Source: Streptomyces sp. NBC_01224
Lineage (GTDB): Bacteria > Actinomycetota > Actinomycetes > Streptomycetales > Streptomycetaceae
NCBI RefSeq assembly: GCF_036002945.1
Contig: NZ_CP108529.1
Coordinates: forward strand, 7,435,001-7,499,000
DNA: 64,000 nt
Reading direction: 5' to 3'
Under the pieces are notes generated by a model that did no database searches, had not been told where the DNA came from, and was given only the letters and a program-made list of their open reading frames with translations. Positions 57,005-64,000 of the stretch are shown here, in pieces (within the stretch, counting starts at the first letter, position 1; every line of letters begins with the position of its first letter). The position numbers were made by a program, and so were the translations under genes.

Positions 57005-57937
57005 ATGAAGCTCGTCTTCGCAGGCACCCCCGAGGTAGCCGTACCCGCCCTGGACGCCCTGATCGCCTCCGACCGGCACGAGGTGGCCGCCGTCGTCACC
57101 CGGCCCGACGCCCCCGCCGGGCGAGGCCGTCGCCTGGTCGCCAGCCCCGTCGCCGAGCGCGCAGAGGAGGCCGGGATCGAGGTGCTCAAGCCCGCCCGGC
57201 CGCGCGACGAGGACTTCCTGGCGCGGCTGCGGGAGATCGGCCCGGATTGCTGTCCGGTCGTCGCCTACGGAGCGCTGCTGCCCAGGACCACGCTCGACGT
57301 GCCCGCCCGCGGCTGGGTCAACCTCCACTTCTCGCTGCTGCCCGCCTGGCGCGGCGCGGCCCCCGTACAGCACGCGATCATGGCCGGGGACGAGGTGACC
57401 GGTGCGTCGACCTTCCTGATCGAGGAGGGGCTCGACTCCGGCCCGGTGTACGGCGTCCTCACCGAAGAGGTACGGCCCACCGACACCAGCGGTGACCTGC
57501 TCACCCGGCTGGCGTTCGCGGGTGCGGGGCTGCTCGTCGCGACCATGGACGGCATCGAGGACGGCACGCTGCACGCCGTACCCCAGCCCGCCGAGGGCGT
57601 CACCCTGGCGCCGAAGATCACCGTCGAGGACGCCCAGGTGCAGTGGTCCGCCCCTGCCCTGCGGGTCGACCGGGTGGTGCGCGGATGCACTCCCGCTCCC
57701 GGGGCGTGGACGCTGTTCCGCGGGGAGCGGCTGAAGGTGATCCAGGCGGTGCCCGTGCTGGACCGTGCCGATCTGGCGCCCGCCGAGCTGTCGGCGGCCA
57801 AGAACAATGTGTACGTGGGCACCGGCTCGCACGCCGTCGAGCTGCTCTGGGTCCAGCCGCAGGGCAAGAAGCCGATGCGGGCCGCGGACTGGGCCCGCGG
57901 GGTGCGCATCGTCCACGGCGAGCTGATGGGGATCTAG
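57005..57937 (+). CDS. fmt: Methionyl-tRNA formyltransferase
   Basis: 310 aa. Formylates initiator Met-tRNA. MKLVFAGTPEVAVPALDALI, the formyl-folate site with Asn-His-Asp equivalents NLHFSLLPAWRGAAP and HAIMAGDEVTGAS, and the C-terminal OB-like domain (RVVRGCTPAPGAWTLF) are as expected. ATG 57005 by homology. A TAGACT at 56948 could be the -10. rsmB follows after 73 bp. Confidence 0.96.
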   Translation: MKLVFAGTPEVAVPALDALIASDRHEVAAVVTRPDAPAGRGRRLVASPVAERAEEAGIEVLKPARPRDEDFLARLREIGPDCCPVVAYGALLPRTTLDVPARGWVNLHFSLLPAWRGAAPVQHAIMAGDEVTGASTFLIEEGLDSGPVYGVLTEEVRPTDTSGDLLTRLAFAGAGLLVATMDGIEDGTLHAVPQPAEGVTLAPKITVEDAQVQWSAPALRVDRVVRGCTPAPGAWTLFRGERLKVIQAVPVLDRADLAPAELSAAKNNVYVGTGSHAVELLWVQPQGKKPMRAADWARGVRIVHGELMGI

Positions 57938-58010
57938 CGGAATCATGGGCCGGGGCGGCGACGTACGCTGGGAGGGTTCGCCCTCTCACCATCAGCGGAG
58001 CACCTTTCAC

Positions 58011-59444
58011 GTGAACGACCAGCAGCGTCGCCGTCCCGCCAAGCCGCATCGCCGCCCCAAGAAGGACCCCGTCCGGTTCCTCGCCTTCGAAGCGCTCAGG
58101 GCCGTCGACGAACGCGATGCGTACGCCAACCTCGTCCTTCCTCCGCTGCTGAAGAAGGCCCGCGCCAAGGGAGACTTCGACAACAGGGACGCGGCGCTGG
58201 CGACCGAACTGGTCTACGGGACGCTGCGCCGCCAGGGGACGTACGACGCGATCGTCGCGGCCTGCATCGACCGGCCGCTGCGCGAAGTCGACCCGCCGGT
58301 CCTCGACGTGCTCAACATGGGCGTGCACCAGCTGCTCGGCACCCGTATCCCCACCCATGCGGCGGTCTCCGCCAGCGTGGAGCTGGCCCGTGTGGTGCTC
58401 GGCGAAGGGCGGGCCAAGTTCGTCAACGCCGTGCTTCGGAAGGTCTCCGCGGACGACCTCGACGGCTGGGTGGCGCGCGTCGCCCCGTCGTACGACGAGG
58501 ACGCCGAGGACCACCTCGCGGTCGTGCACTCGCATCCGCGTTGGGTCGTGTCCGCGCTCTGGGACGCACTGGGCGGCGGCCGTGCCGGGATCGAGGACCT
58601 CCTCGAAGCGGACAACGAACGGCCCGAGGTCACCCTGGTCGCCCGCCCCGGCCGCTCCACCACCGACGAACTGCTCACCGCCCTCGGTGACGAGAACGGC
58701 CTGCCCGGCCGCTGGTCGCCCTATGCCGTACGGATGGCGGAGGGCGGCGAGCCCGGCGCGCTGACCGCCGTGCAGGAGGGCCGGGCCGGGGTCCAGGACG
58801 AGGGCAGCCAGCTGGTGGCCGCCGCCCTCGCCAACGCACCGCTGGAGGGCAGCGACACCCGGTGGCTCGACGGCTGTGCGGGGCCGGGCGGCAAGGCCGC
58901 CCTGCTCGGCGCACTCGCCGCCGGACGCGGTGCCGCCCTGCTCGCCGCCGAGAAGCAGCCGCACCGGGCCCGCCTCGTGGAGCGCGCGCTGGCCGGCAAC
59001 CCCGGCCCCTACCAGGTGATCACCGCCGACGGAACCCGCCCGCCGTGGCAGCCCGGCACCTTCGACCGGATCCTGATGGACGTCCCGTGCTCGGGCCTCG
59101 GCGCGCTGCGCCGCCGCCCGGAGGCGCGCTGGCGGCGTCGCCCGGAGGACCTGGAGAGCTTCGCACCGCTGCAACGCGGTCTGCTGCGTGAGGCATTGAA
59201 GGCGGTGCGGGTCGGCGGCATCGTCGGTTACGCGACCTGCTCACCGCATCTCGCGGAGACCCGGGTCGTCGTCGAGGACGTGCTCAAGGGGCGTGGCGGC
59301 CCTCCGGTCGATGCGGAGTGGGTCGATGCCCGCCCGCTGATGCCGGGAGTGCCCGCGCTGGGCGACGGTCCCGACGTCCAGCTGTGGCCGCATCTGCACG
59401 GCACCGACGCGATGTACCTGGCACTGCTGCGCCGGACCGCCTGA
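58011..59444 (+). CDS. rsmB: 16S rRNA m5C967 methyltransferase RsmB (NusB-domain fusion)
   Basis: 477 aa. An N-terminal NusB-like RNA-binding domain (residues 20-160: AFEALRAVDERDAYANLVLP) is joined to a RsmB/Sun methyltransferase. SAM loop LDGCAGPGGKAALLG, catalytic Cys in MDVPCSGLGALRRRP, and second Cys in YATCSPHLAET are intact. The start is GTG 58011; upstream in-frame ATG 57945 would add 22 residues unlike the family. The 299-bp gap after it (59445-59743) holds only short GC-rich inverted repeats and no gene. Confidence 0.93.
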   Translation: MNDQQRRRPAKPHRRPKKDPVRFLAFEALRAVDERDAYANLVLPPLLKKARAKGDFDNRDAALATELVYGTLRRQGTYDAIVAACIDRPLREVDPPVLDVLNMGVHQLLGTRIPTHAAVSASVELARVVLGEGRAKFVNAVLRKVSADDLDGWVARVAPSYDEDAEDHLAVVHSHPRWVVSALWDALGGGRAGIEDLLEADNERPEVTLVARPGRSTTDELLTALGDENGLPGRWSPYAVRMAEGGEPGALTAVQEGRAGVQDEGSQLVAAALANAPLEGSDTRWLDGCAGPGGKAALLGALAAGRGAALLAAEKQPHRARLVERALAGNPGPYQVITADGTRPPWQPGTFDRILMDVPCSGLGALRRRPEARWRRRPEDLESFAPLQRGLLREALKAVRVGGIVGYATCSPHLAETRVVVEDVLKGRGGPPVDAEWVDARPLMPGVPALGDGPDVQLWPHLHGTDAMYLALLRRTA

Positions 59445-59743
59445 GGCAGGCCGGGGCCGCGCAGGCCGGCAGGGCGGCCAGGGTCCGACGGCAGGTGCGA
59501 CCGGGCACGGGTACCGGCCGCCCGTCGGATTCGGTGCCGGCCCGTCGGCAGAGGGCTCTCCGTCACTTGCCGGCAGTAGCCCACCGCCTCAGGGCCCCGT
59601 ACCGCCCCCGAAGGGCCCGACGCGGGCTGAAACGCCCGTATCGCACGGCCGGGAGGCCTGCATTCCGCGAACTGTAATGATCCCGTGAGGCTTTGGCCCG
59701 CACCAGGGCGGGGAAGTGGCGCGGAACATGGCAGGCTTGGCAC

Positions 59744-60427
59744 ATGGCTCAGATCAACCCCAGCATCCTGTCCGCCGACTTCGCCCGTCTCGCCGAGGAG
59801 GCGAAGGCAGTCGAAGGTGCCGACTGGCTCCATGTCGATGTGATGGACAACCACTTTGTGCCCAATCTGACCCTCGGCGTGCCGATCGTGGAATCGCTGA
59901 GCCGGGCCACGGACACTCCGCTGGACTGCCATCTGATGATCGAGGACCCGGACCGCTGGGCGCCGCAGTACATCGAGGCGGGCGCCGGTTCCGTCACCTT
60001 CCATGTGGAGGCCGCGGCAGCCCCCGTACGGCTGGCGCGGGAGATCCGGGCCAAGGGCGCCCGTGCCTCCATGGCGCTCAAGCCCGCGACGCCCATCGAG
60101 CCGTACGAGGACCTGCTCCCCGAACTCGACATGCTGCTGATCATGACGGTGGAGCCGGGCTTCGGCGGCCAGGCTTTCCTGGACATCATGCTGCCGAAGA
60201 TCCGCCGCACCCGTGAGCTGATCTCCAAGCACGGCCTCGAGCTGTGGCTCCAGATCGACGGCGGCGTCTCGGAGTCCACCATCGAGCGGTGCGCCGAGGC
60301 CGGTGCGGATGTCTTCGTCGCGGGTTCGGCGGTGTACGGGACCGAGGACCCGGCCGAAGCGGTGCGCGCCCTGCGCGCCAAGGCGGAAGCGGCCACCGCC
60401 TCGGCGGCCTGGGCGTGCCGCCACTGA
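59744..60427 (+). CDS. rpe: Ribulose-phosphate 3-epimerase
   Basis: 227 aa TIM barrel of the pentose phosphate pathway. INPSILSADFARL, HVDVMDNHFVPNLT with metal ligands, DCHLMIEDP, and MTVEPGFGGQAF are all present. ATG 59744; CAGGCT ends 6 nt before it and no Shine-Dalgarno is seen, so it may be leaderless. Confidence 0.96.
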   Translation: MAQINPSILSADFARLAEEAKAVEGADWLHVDVMDNHFVPNLTLGVPIVESLSRATDTPLDCHLMIEDPDRWAPQYIEAGAGSVTFHVEAAAAPVRLAREIRAKGARASMALKPATPIEPYEDLLPELDMLLIMTVEPGFGGQAFLDIMLPKIRRTRELISKHGLELWLQIDGGVSESTIERCAEAGADVFVAGSAVYGTEDPAEAVRALRAKAEAATASAAWACRH

Positions 60428-60582
60428 GGCCGCAACCGGCGCCGGAACCCGCTCCTGCCCCCGATTGCAGGTCGGCCCGGCCAAGGGCAGATGAACGCGG
60501 TCCGACGGGACCGATCAAGGATCGCCGGATCTGACAGGATGAACGGCGTATCGAGAGTGTGAACAGCAGTGAGGAGATCGCG

Positions 60583-61608
60583 GTGTCTGCAATGTCGGCG
60601 GGACGGTCCGCCCTGCGGATGGGGCCCGCGGAGCTGGTGCAGGCGGCGGCCATGGCCCGCCGCTTCTACCTCGAAGGAAAGTCGAAGATCCAGATCGCCG
60701 AGGAGTTCGGCGTCAGCCGCTTCAAGGTGGCCCGGGTCCTGGAGACGGCTCTTGAGCGCGACCTCGTACGGATCGAGATCCGCGTCCCCGCGGAGCTGGA
60801 CGCCGAGCGCTCCGACGCGCTCAGGGCCCGCTACGGTCTGCGTCACGCGGTCGTCGTCGAATCTCCGGCGGAGGAGCAGGACGACGCACCGGACCCGGAG
60901 AACCTGGGTGAGGTCGCGGCGGATCTCCTCGGAGAACTGGTGAACGAGGGCGATGTGCTCGGCCTGGCCTGGGGCCGGTCCACCATCCACATGGCGGCGG
61001 CGCTCGACCGGCTGCCGCCGTGCACGGTCGTGCAGCTCACCGGGGTGTACGACGCGGGGACGGCCGAGCGCGGCTCGGTCGAGGCGGTCCGGCGGGCCGC
61101 CCAGGTGGCCGGCGGTGAGGCCCACCCGATCTACGCGCCGATGCTGCTGCCCGACCCGGCCACGGCCGCCGCGCTGCGCCACCAGACCGGTATCGCCCGC
61201 GCCTTCGAGTACTTCGACAAGGTGACGGTCGCCGCGGTGTCCATCGGCTCCTGGGAGCCGGGCATCTCCACCGTCCACGACATGCTCACGGACGAGGAGC
61301 GGGCGCACTACGCGTCGCTCGGCGTCGCCGCCGAGATGTCCGCGCACCTCTTCGACACGGAGGGGCGGCGGGTCGGCCGGGACCTGGGGGAGCGGTGCAT
61401 CACGGTCGAGGCCGACCGGCTGCGCCGGATCCCCGAGGTGGTGGCGATCGCGGGCGGCCAGCGGAAGGCTGCGGCGATCGGGGCGGTGCTGCGGTCCGGG
61501 CTCGTCACCAGCCTGGTGACGGACACGGCGGCGGCCGACTATCTGCTGACCGAGTCGCCGGCGCCGCGGCGGCCGGCGCTGGAACGGGCGGATCCGGACG
61601 GGGCCTGA
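60583..61608 (+). CDS. SorC/DeoR-type sugar-binding transcriptional regulator
   Basis: 341 aa. N-terminal HTH (residues about 15-50: KSKIQIAEEFGVSRFKVARV) and a C-terminal phosphosugar-binding domain (GLAWGRSTIHMAAAL; LTGVYDAGTAERGSVEAVRR; AIAGGQRKAAAIGAVLRSGL). Expected to respond to a sugar phosphate; the placement next to rpe makes a pentose-phosphate ligand possible but unproven. I prefer GTG 60583, which has gaggag 6 nt upstream, over the in-frame GTG at 60559, which lacks a ribosome site. Confidence 0.85.
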   Translation: MSAMSAGRSALRMGPAELVQAAAMARRFYLEGKSKIQIAEEFGVSRFKVARVLETALERDLVRIEIRVPAELDAERSDALRARYGLRHAVVVESPAEEQDDAPDPENLGEVAADLLGELVNEGDVLGLAWGRSTIHMAAALDRLPPCTVVQLTGVYDAGTAERGSVEAVRRAAQVAGGEAHPIYAPMLLPDPATAAALRHQTGIARAFEYFDKVTVAAVSIGSWEPGISTVHDMLTDEERAHYASLGVAAEMSAHLFDTEGRRVGRDLGERCITVEADRLRRIPEVVAIAGGQRKAAAIGAVLRSGLVTSLVTDTAAADYLLTESPAPRRPALERADPDGA

Positions 61609-61677
61609 GCGGGTGCCGGGGGCGGGCAGCGGTGGTCGCGGTGACCGTTGCCGTCGCCGCCCGGTGGCCGCTGTGTC

Positions 61678-61720
61678 CTCAACCGCCGGACGGGGTTGAT
61701 TCTGCCGCCCGGCGATTGAG
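61678..61720. repeat. Palindromic dispersed-type repeat between convergent genes
   Basis: Arms ctcaaccgccggacgg and ccgcccggcgattgag pair over 16 bp with two G-T pairs. Resembles the element downstream of pimA and may end both the regulator and terpene synthase transcripts. Confidence 0.65.
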
Positions 61721-61747
61721 TGGGCCTTGACCGACGAGTCCGGTGGT

Positions 61748-62767
61748 TCAGTTCCGGGCCACGCCCAGGACCGTTGCCTCCAGGTACTCTTCCGGCTCCT
61801 CGTACTGGCTCACATCGGCCGGGTTGTAGCGGGGGGTCTGCCGTGACCAGTCCAGGTTGCCGCGCATCCAGCTCCGCATCCCGTCCAGGTACGGTGCGAG
61901 CATCCAGGACAGCTGGGGGTACGCGGCCAGCAGCTCGGCCTCGGCGGTGAGGAACCGCTCCGTCTCCGTGGCGATCTCCGCGCAGACGTGTTCGAGCGCC
62001 TGCTGCTTGCCGTAACCACGGTGGTGCCGGACCAGATGGACGAGATTGTGGATCTCGCCGAGCACCTGCTCCTTCTCGTAGGAGTACACGTCGTTGGCCC
62101 AGCACACGACATTGCACGACGCTTCCAGTGCGGCGATGAACCGGGAGTCGTTGTGGATCGACTCGGGAGCCTCGATCCCGGCCACGATCTCTATCAGGTC
62201 CATGCAGACATGTATCGCGCCGGTGTGGCGACGCTTGGCGATGTACGTCGCCTCGGACGGCACCACCCCTGCGGCCCGGTTCCCGGCCTCCCAGGTGGTG
62301 GCCGTCGTGAGATACGTGGTGAGGTGCCAGCCGAACCGGGTGCGCCAGTGCGCGGCCGCGGTCGGCGTCGTCCGCTCCCACAGATCGACCAGGGCGACCA
62401 CGGCGGCGGGAAGGTCCTCGTCCGGCAGGGTGCCGGTACCGGTGCCCTCGATCACGGACCGCATCACCGCGACCACGTCCCGCACCCGCTCGGGGCTGCG
62501 GCCCAGGTGACCGTCGTCGAGCTGGTCGTCGACGAGAAACAGCCATACGAACCAGTCGGCGACGAGGTCGAGATTCTTGCCGTCGGCAGTCGGATACACC
62601 ATGCCGACGAACGCTCCGAAGTCCGCTTGCTCGAAGCGCTCCCTGGCTGAATCCCGGTGTACCAGACCGGTGTTGCGGATCCAGCTGTCGAGGTGGACCC
62701 GGGTGTGCCCGACGTGCGGATTCGTCCGCTGGGGGAACGGGCAGTAGATGTCCGGCAGTTCGCTCTC
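61748..62767 (-). CDS. Class I terpene synthase (sesquiterpene cyclase-like)
   Basis: 339 aa from GTG 62767. ESELPDIYCPFPQRTNPHV is a typical N-terminus; the Mg-binding Asp-rich motif is VDDQLDD (D80, D81, D84, D85), the NSE triad is NDVYSYEKE (N225, S229, E233), a pyrophosphate-sensor Arg lies in IAKRRHTGA about 46 residues upstream, and the RY pair is in QTPRYNPADV. These support a working diphosphate-ionising cyclase, probably on farnesyl diphosphate; the product cannot be deduced. An in-frame ATG at 62893 would add 42 residues that do not look conserved. No P450 or prenyltransferase is adjacent, so the gene stands alone. Divergent from guaB1. Confidence 0.88.
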   Translation of the reverse strand, partial: ESELPDIYCPFPQRTNPHVGHTRVHLDSWIRNTGLVHRDSARERFEQADFGAFVGMVYPTADGKNLDLVADWFVWLFLVDDQLDDGHLGRSPERVRDVVAVMRSVIEGTGTGTLPDEDLPAAVVALVDLWERTTPTAAAHWRTRFGWHLTTYLTTATTWEAGNRAAGVVPSEATYIAKRRHTGAIHVCMDLIEIVAGIEAPESIHNDSRFIAALEASCNVVCWANDVYSYEKEQVLGEIHNLVHLVRHHRGYGKQQALEHVCAEIATETERFLTAEAELLAAYPQLSWMLAPYLDGMRSWMRGNLDWSRQTPRYNPADVSQYEEPEEYLEATVLGVARN

Positions 62768-63066
62768 CACGGGTGGGTCGTGATCCTCTCCGGTCGTACG
62801 TGTGACGGAAGTTGTGACCGTCCGCCAGTTCCTCCGGGGCGTAGTCGCGACCCACGGGACCTGCGGGTTTGAAGCTACCCGACCCCTTGTCATCGGGTCC
62901 AGGGAAGATGATCGCGAATGATTCGGATGCCGTACGGGTAGGGTCCGCAGGACAGGCAGGTTCTACTTGCCCGGACTCCCGCTCCGTTCCTTTGGGGGAA
63001 CGTACGAACGCGGGGGCCGTTTGCTGTGTCTTCCTGGAAGCGACCTGCTCCGTTTCGTATGAAAAA

Positions 63067-64000
63067 ATGAGCGTTATGCGTTTTCTTGAGCCCGGCACTG
63101 GTCGCTACACAGACTCCCCCTCGGTCCCGTACGACCTCACGTACGACGATGTCTTCATGGTTCCGGGCCGTTCGGCGGTCGGTTCCCGCCAGGGTGTCGA
63201 CCTCTCCTCGCCGGACGGCAGCGGTACCACCATCCCGCTCGTCGTCGCGAACATGACGGCCATCGCGGGCCGCCGGATGGCTGAAACGATCGCCCGCCGC
63301 GGCGGGCTCGTCGTCATCCCTCAGGACATCCCGATCGACGTCGTCACCGATGTCGTCTCCTGGGTGAAAACGCGCCACCTCGTGCTCGACACGCCGATCG
63401 TGCTGGCCCCGGGCCAGACGGTCGCCGACGCACTGTCCCTGCTGCCGAAACGCGCGCACGGCGCGGGTGTCGTCGTCGACGAGGAGCAGCGGCCCCTCGG
63501 TGTCGTCACCGACCACGACCTCACCGGTGTCGACCGCTTCACCCAGCTCTCCGAGGTCATGTCCAGGGATCTGGTGCTGCTCGACGCGGACATCGACCCG
63601 CGCGACGCGTTCAACAAGCTCGACGGCGCCCACCGCAAGCTCGCCCCCGCGGTCGACGCGGACGGCCGGCTCGTCGGCATCCTCACCCGTAAGGCCGCAC
63701 TGCGCGCCACTCTGTACACCCCCGCCACCGACGCGGCCGGCAAGCTGCGGATCGCCGCCGCCGTCGGGATCAACGGCGATGTGGCCGGCAAGGCCAAGCA
63801 GCTCCTCGACGCGGGCGTCGACACGCTTGTCGTGGATACTGCCCACGGCCACCAGGAGTCCATGATCAGCGCGGTCAGGGCCGTCCGGGCGCTCGACCCG
63901 CAGGTGCCGATCGTCGCGGGCAACATCGTCGCCGCCGAGGGTGTGCGCGACCTCATCGAGGCCGGCGCGGACATCATCAAGGTCGGTGTCGGCCCCGGCG
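63067..64000 (+). CDS. guaB1: GuaB1-family IMP dehydrogenase-related protein (partial)
   Basis: 311 codons visible; runs off the window end. MRFLEPGTGRYTDSPSVPYD starts the IMPDH/GMPR barrel (LTYDDVFMVPG), residues about 95-205 are two CBS domains (ALSLLPKRAHGAGVVVDEEQ), and the barrel resumes with DTLVVDTAHGHQ and PIVAGNIVAAEG. Actinobacterial GuaB1 has been described as a CBS-containing GMP reductase, distinct from GuaB2. ATG 63067 or 63076; neither has a clear ribosome site. The 299-bp upstream gap holds a small ggaac-type inverted repeat and no gene. Confidence 0.88.
   Translation, partial: MSVMRFLEPGTGRYTDSPSVPYDLTYDDVFMVPGRSAVGSRQGVDLSSPDGSGTTIPLVVANMTAIAGRRMAETIARRGGLVVIPQDIPIDVVTDVVSWVKTRHLVLDTPIVLAPGQTVADALSLLPKRAHGAGVVVDEEQRPLGVVTDHDLTGVDRFTQLSEVMSRDLVLLDADIDPRDAFNKLDGAHRKLAPAVDADGRLVGILTRKAALRATLYTPATDAAGKLRIAAAVGINGDVAGKAKQLLDAGVDTLVVDTAHGHQESMISAVRAVRALDPQVPIVAGNIVAAEGVRDLIEAGADIIKVGVGPG

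Noticed and set aside
62900..63060. tRNA or small RNA gene in the guaB1 upstream gap
   Set aside because: Only a short cgttcc/ggaacg hairpin is visible; no cloverleaf or clear promoter.

Overview
This window is high-GC actinobacterial DNA and almost certainly a core-chromosome segment of a Streptomyces. Supporting signs are a BldD orthologue with both c-di-GMP binding motifs, an sIHF (actinobacterial integration host factor) gene between pyrF and gmk, a PriA with no helicase motifs, frequent GTG/TTG starts with ATGA or GTGA overlaps, a near-perfect DmdR/DtxR-type iron box, and the gene order pdxST-yebC-ruvCAB-yajC-secDF-apt-relA ... alaS-ruvX-mltG-aro ... efp-nusB-bldD-pyr operon-sIHF-gmk-rpoZ-coaBC-metK-priA-fmt-rsmB-rpe. 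The species cannot be named from the sequence.

Layout. 1-2.1 kb: end of a PIM acyltransferase, pimA and a LemA-like membrane protein. 2.2-4.6 kb: PLP synthase pdxST and yebC. 4.7-7.0 kb: ruvCAB. 7.1-11.2 kb: yajC-secD-secF-apt. 11.2-12.1 kb: a small accessory patch with a four-cysteine secreted protein. 12.1-14.7 kb: relA, convergent with a DUF349 gene; then a cyclophilin, a metallo-hydrolase and hisS. 19.2-19.7 kb: a deleted ABC transporter remnant. 19.8-23.4 kb: VKOR, rarA, an iron-boxed DUF2470 gene and rpsD. 23.4-25.1 kb: a decayed LuxR/AfsR-type NTPase regulator. 25.2-31.2 kb: DUF948 gene, companion gene, alaS, ruvX, mltG. 31.1-35.4 kb: aroE, aroC, an in-frame aroK-aroB fusion, aroQ. 35.5-38.6 kb: P-loop kinase, degenerate M24 peptidase homologue, efp, nusB. 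38.7-39.3 kb: bldD, divergent from the pyrimidine operon pyrR-pyrB-pyrC-(PH-like membrane protein)-carA-carB-pyrD-pyrF (39.5-49.5 kb). 49.7-56.1 kb: sIHF, gmk, rpoZ, coaBC, metK, priA. 56.2-61.6 kb: an HTH gene, fmt, rsmB, rpe and a SorC-type regulator. 61.7-64 kb: a lone class I terpene synthase and the start of guaB1.

How it works together. Most of the window is housekeeping: PLP, shikimate, UMP, SAM and CoA synthesis, translation, Holliday-junction repair, protein export and stringent response, arranged as tightly coupled operons separated by strong GC-rich hairpins. Visible regulation includes a PyrR-type RNA site abutting the pyrR Shine-Dalgarno, an inverted repeat upstream of bldD that could serve autoregulation, an iron box upstream of the DUF2470 gene, and several genes whose start codon sits 6-8 nt after a TANNNT -10 element (probable leaderless mRNAs).

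The non-core material is limited: the secreted protein, two degenerate loci, the terpene synthase and dispersed palindromic repeats. I did not find a convincing new multigene system. The best leads are the aroK-aroB fusion, the iron box shared with the rpsD leader, the degenerate peptidase beside efp, and the secreted Cys-rich protein.
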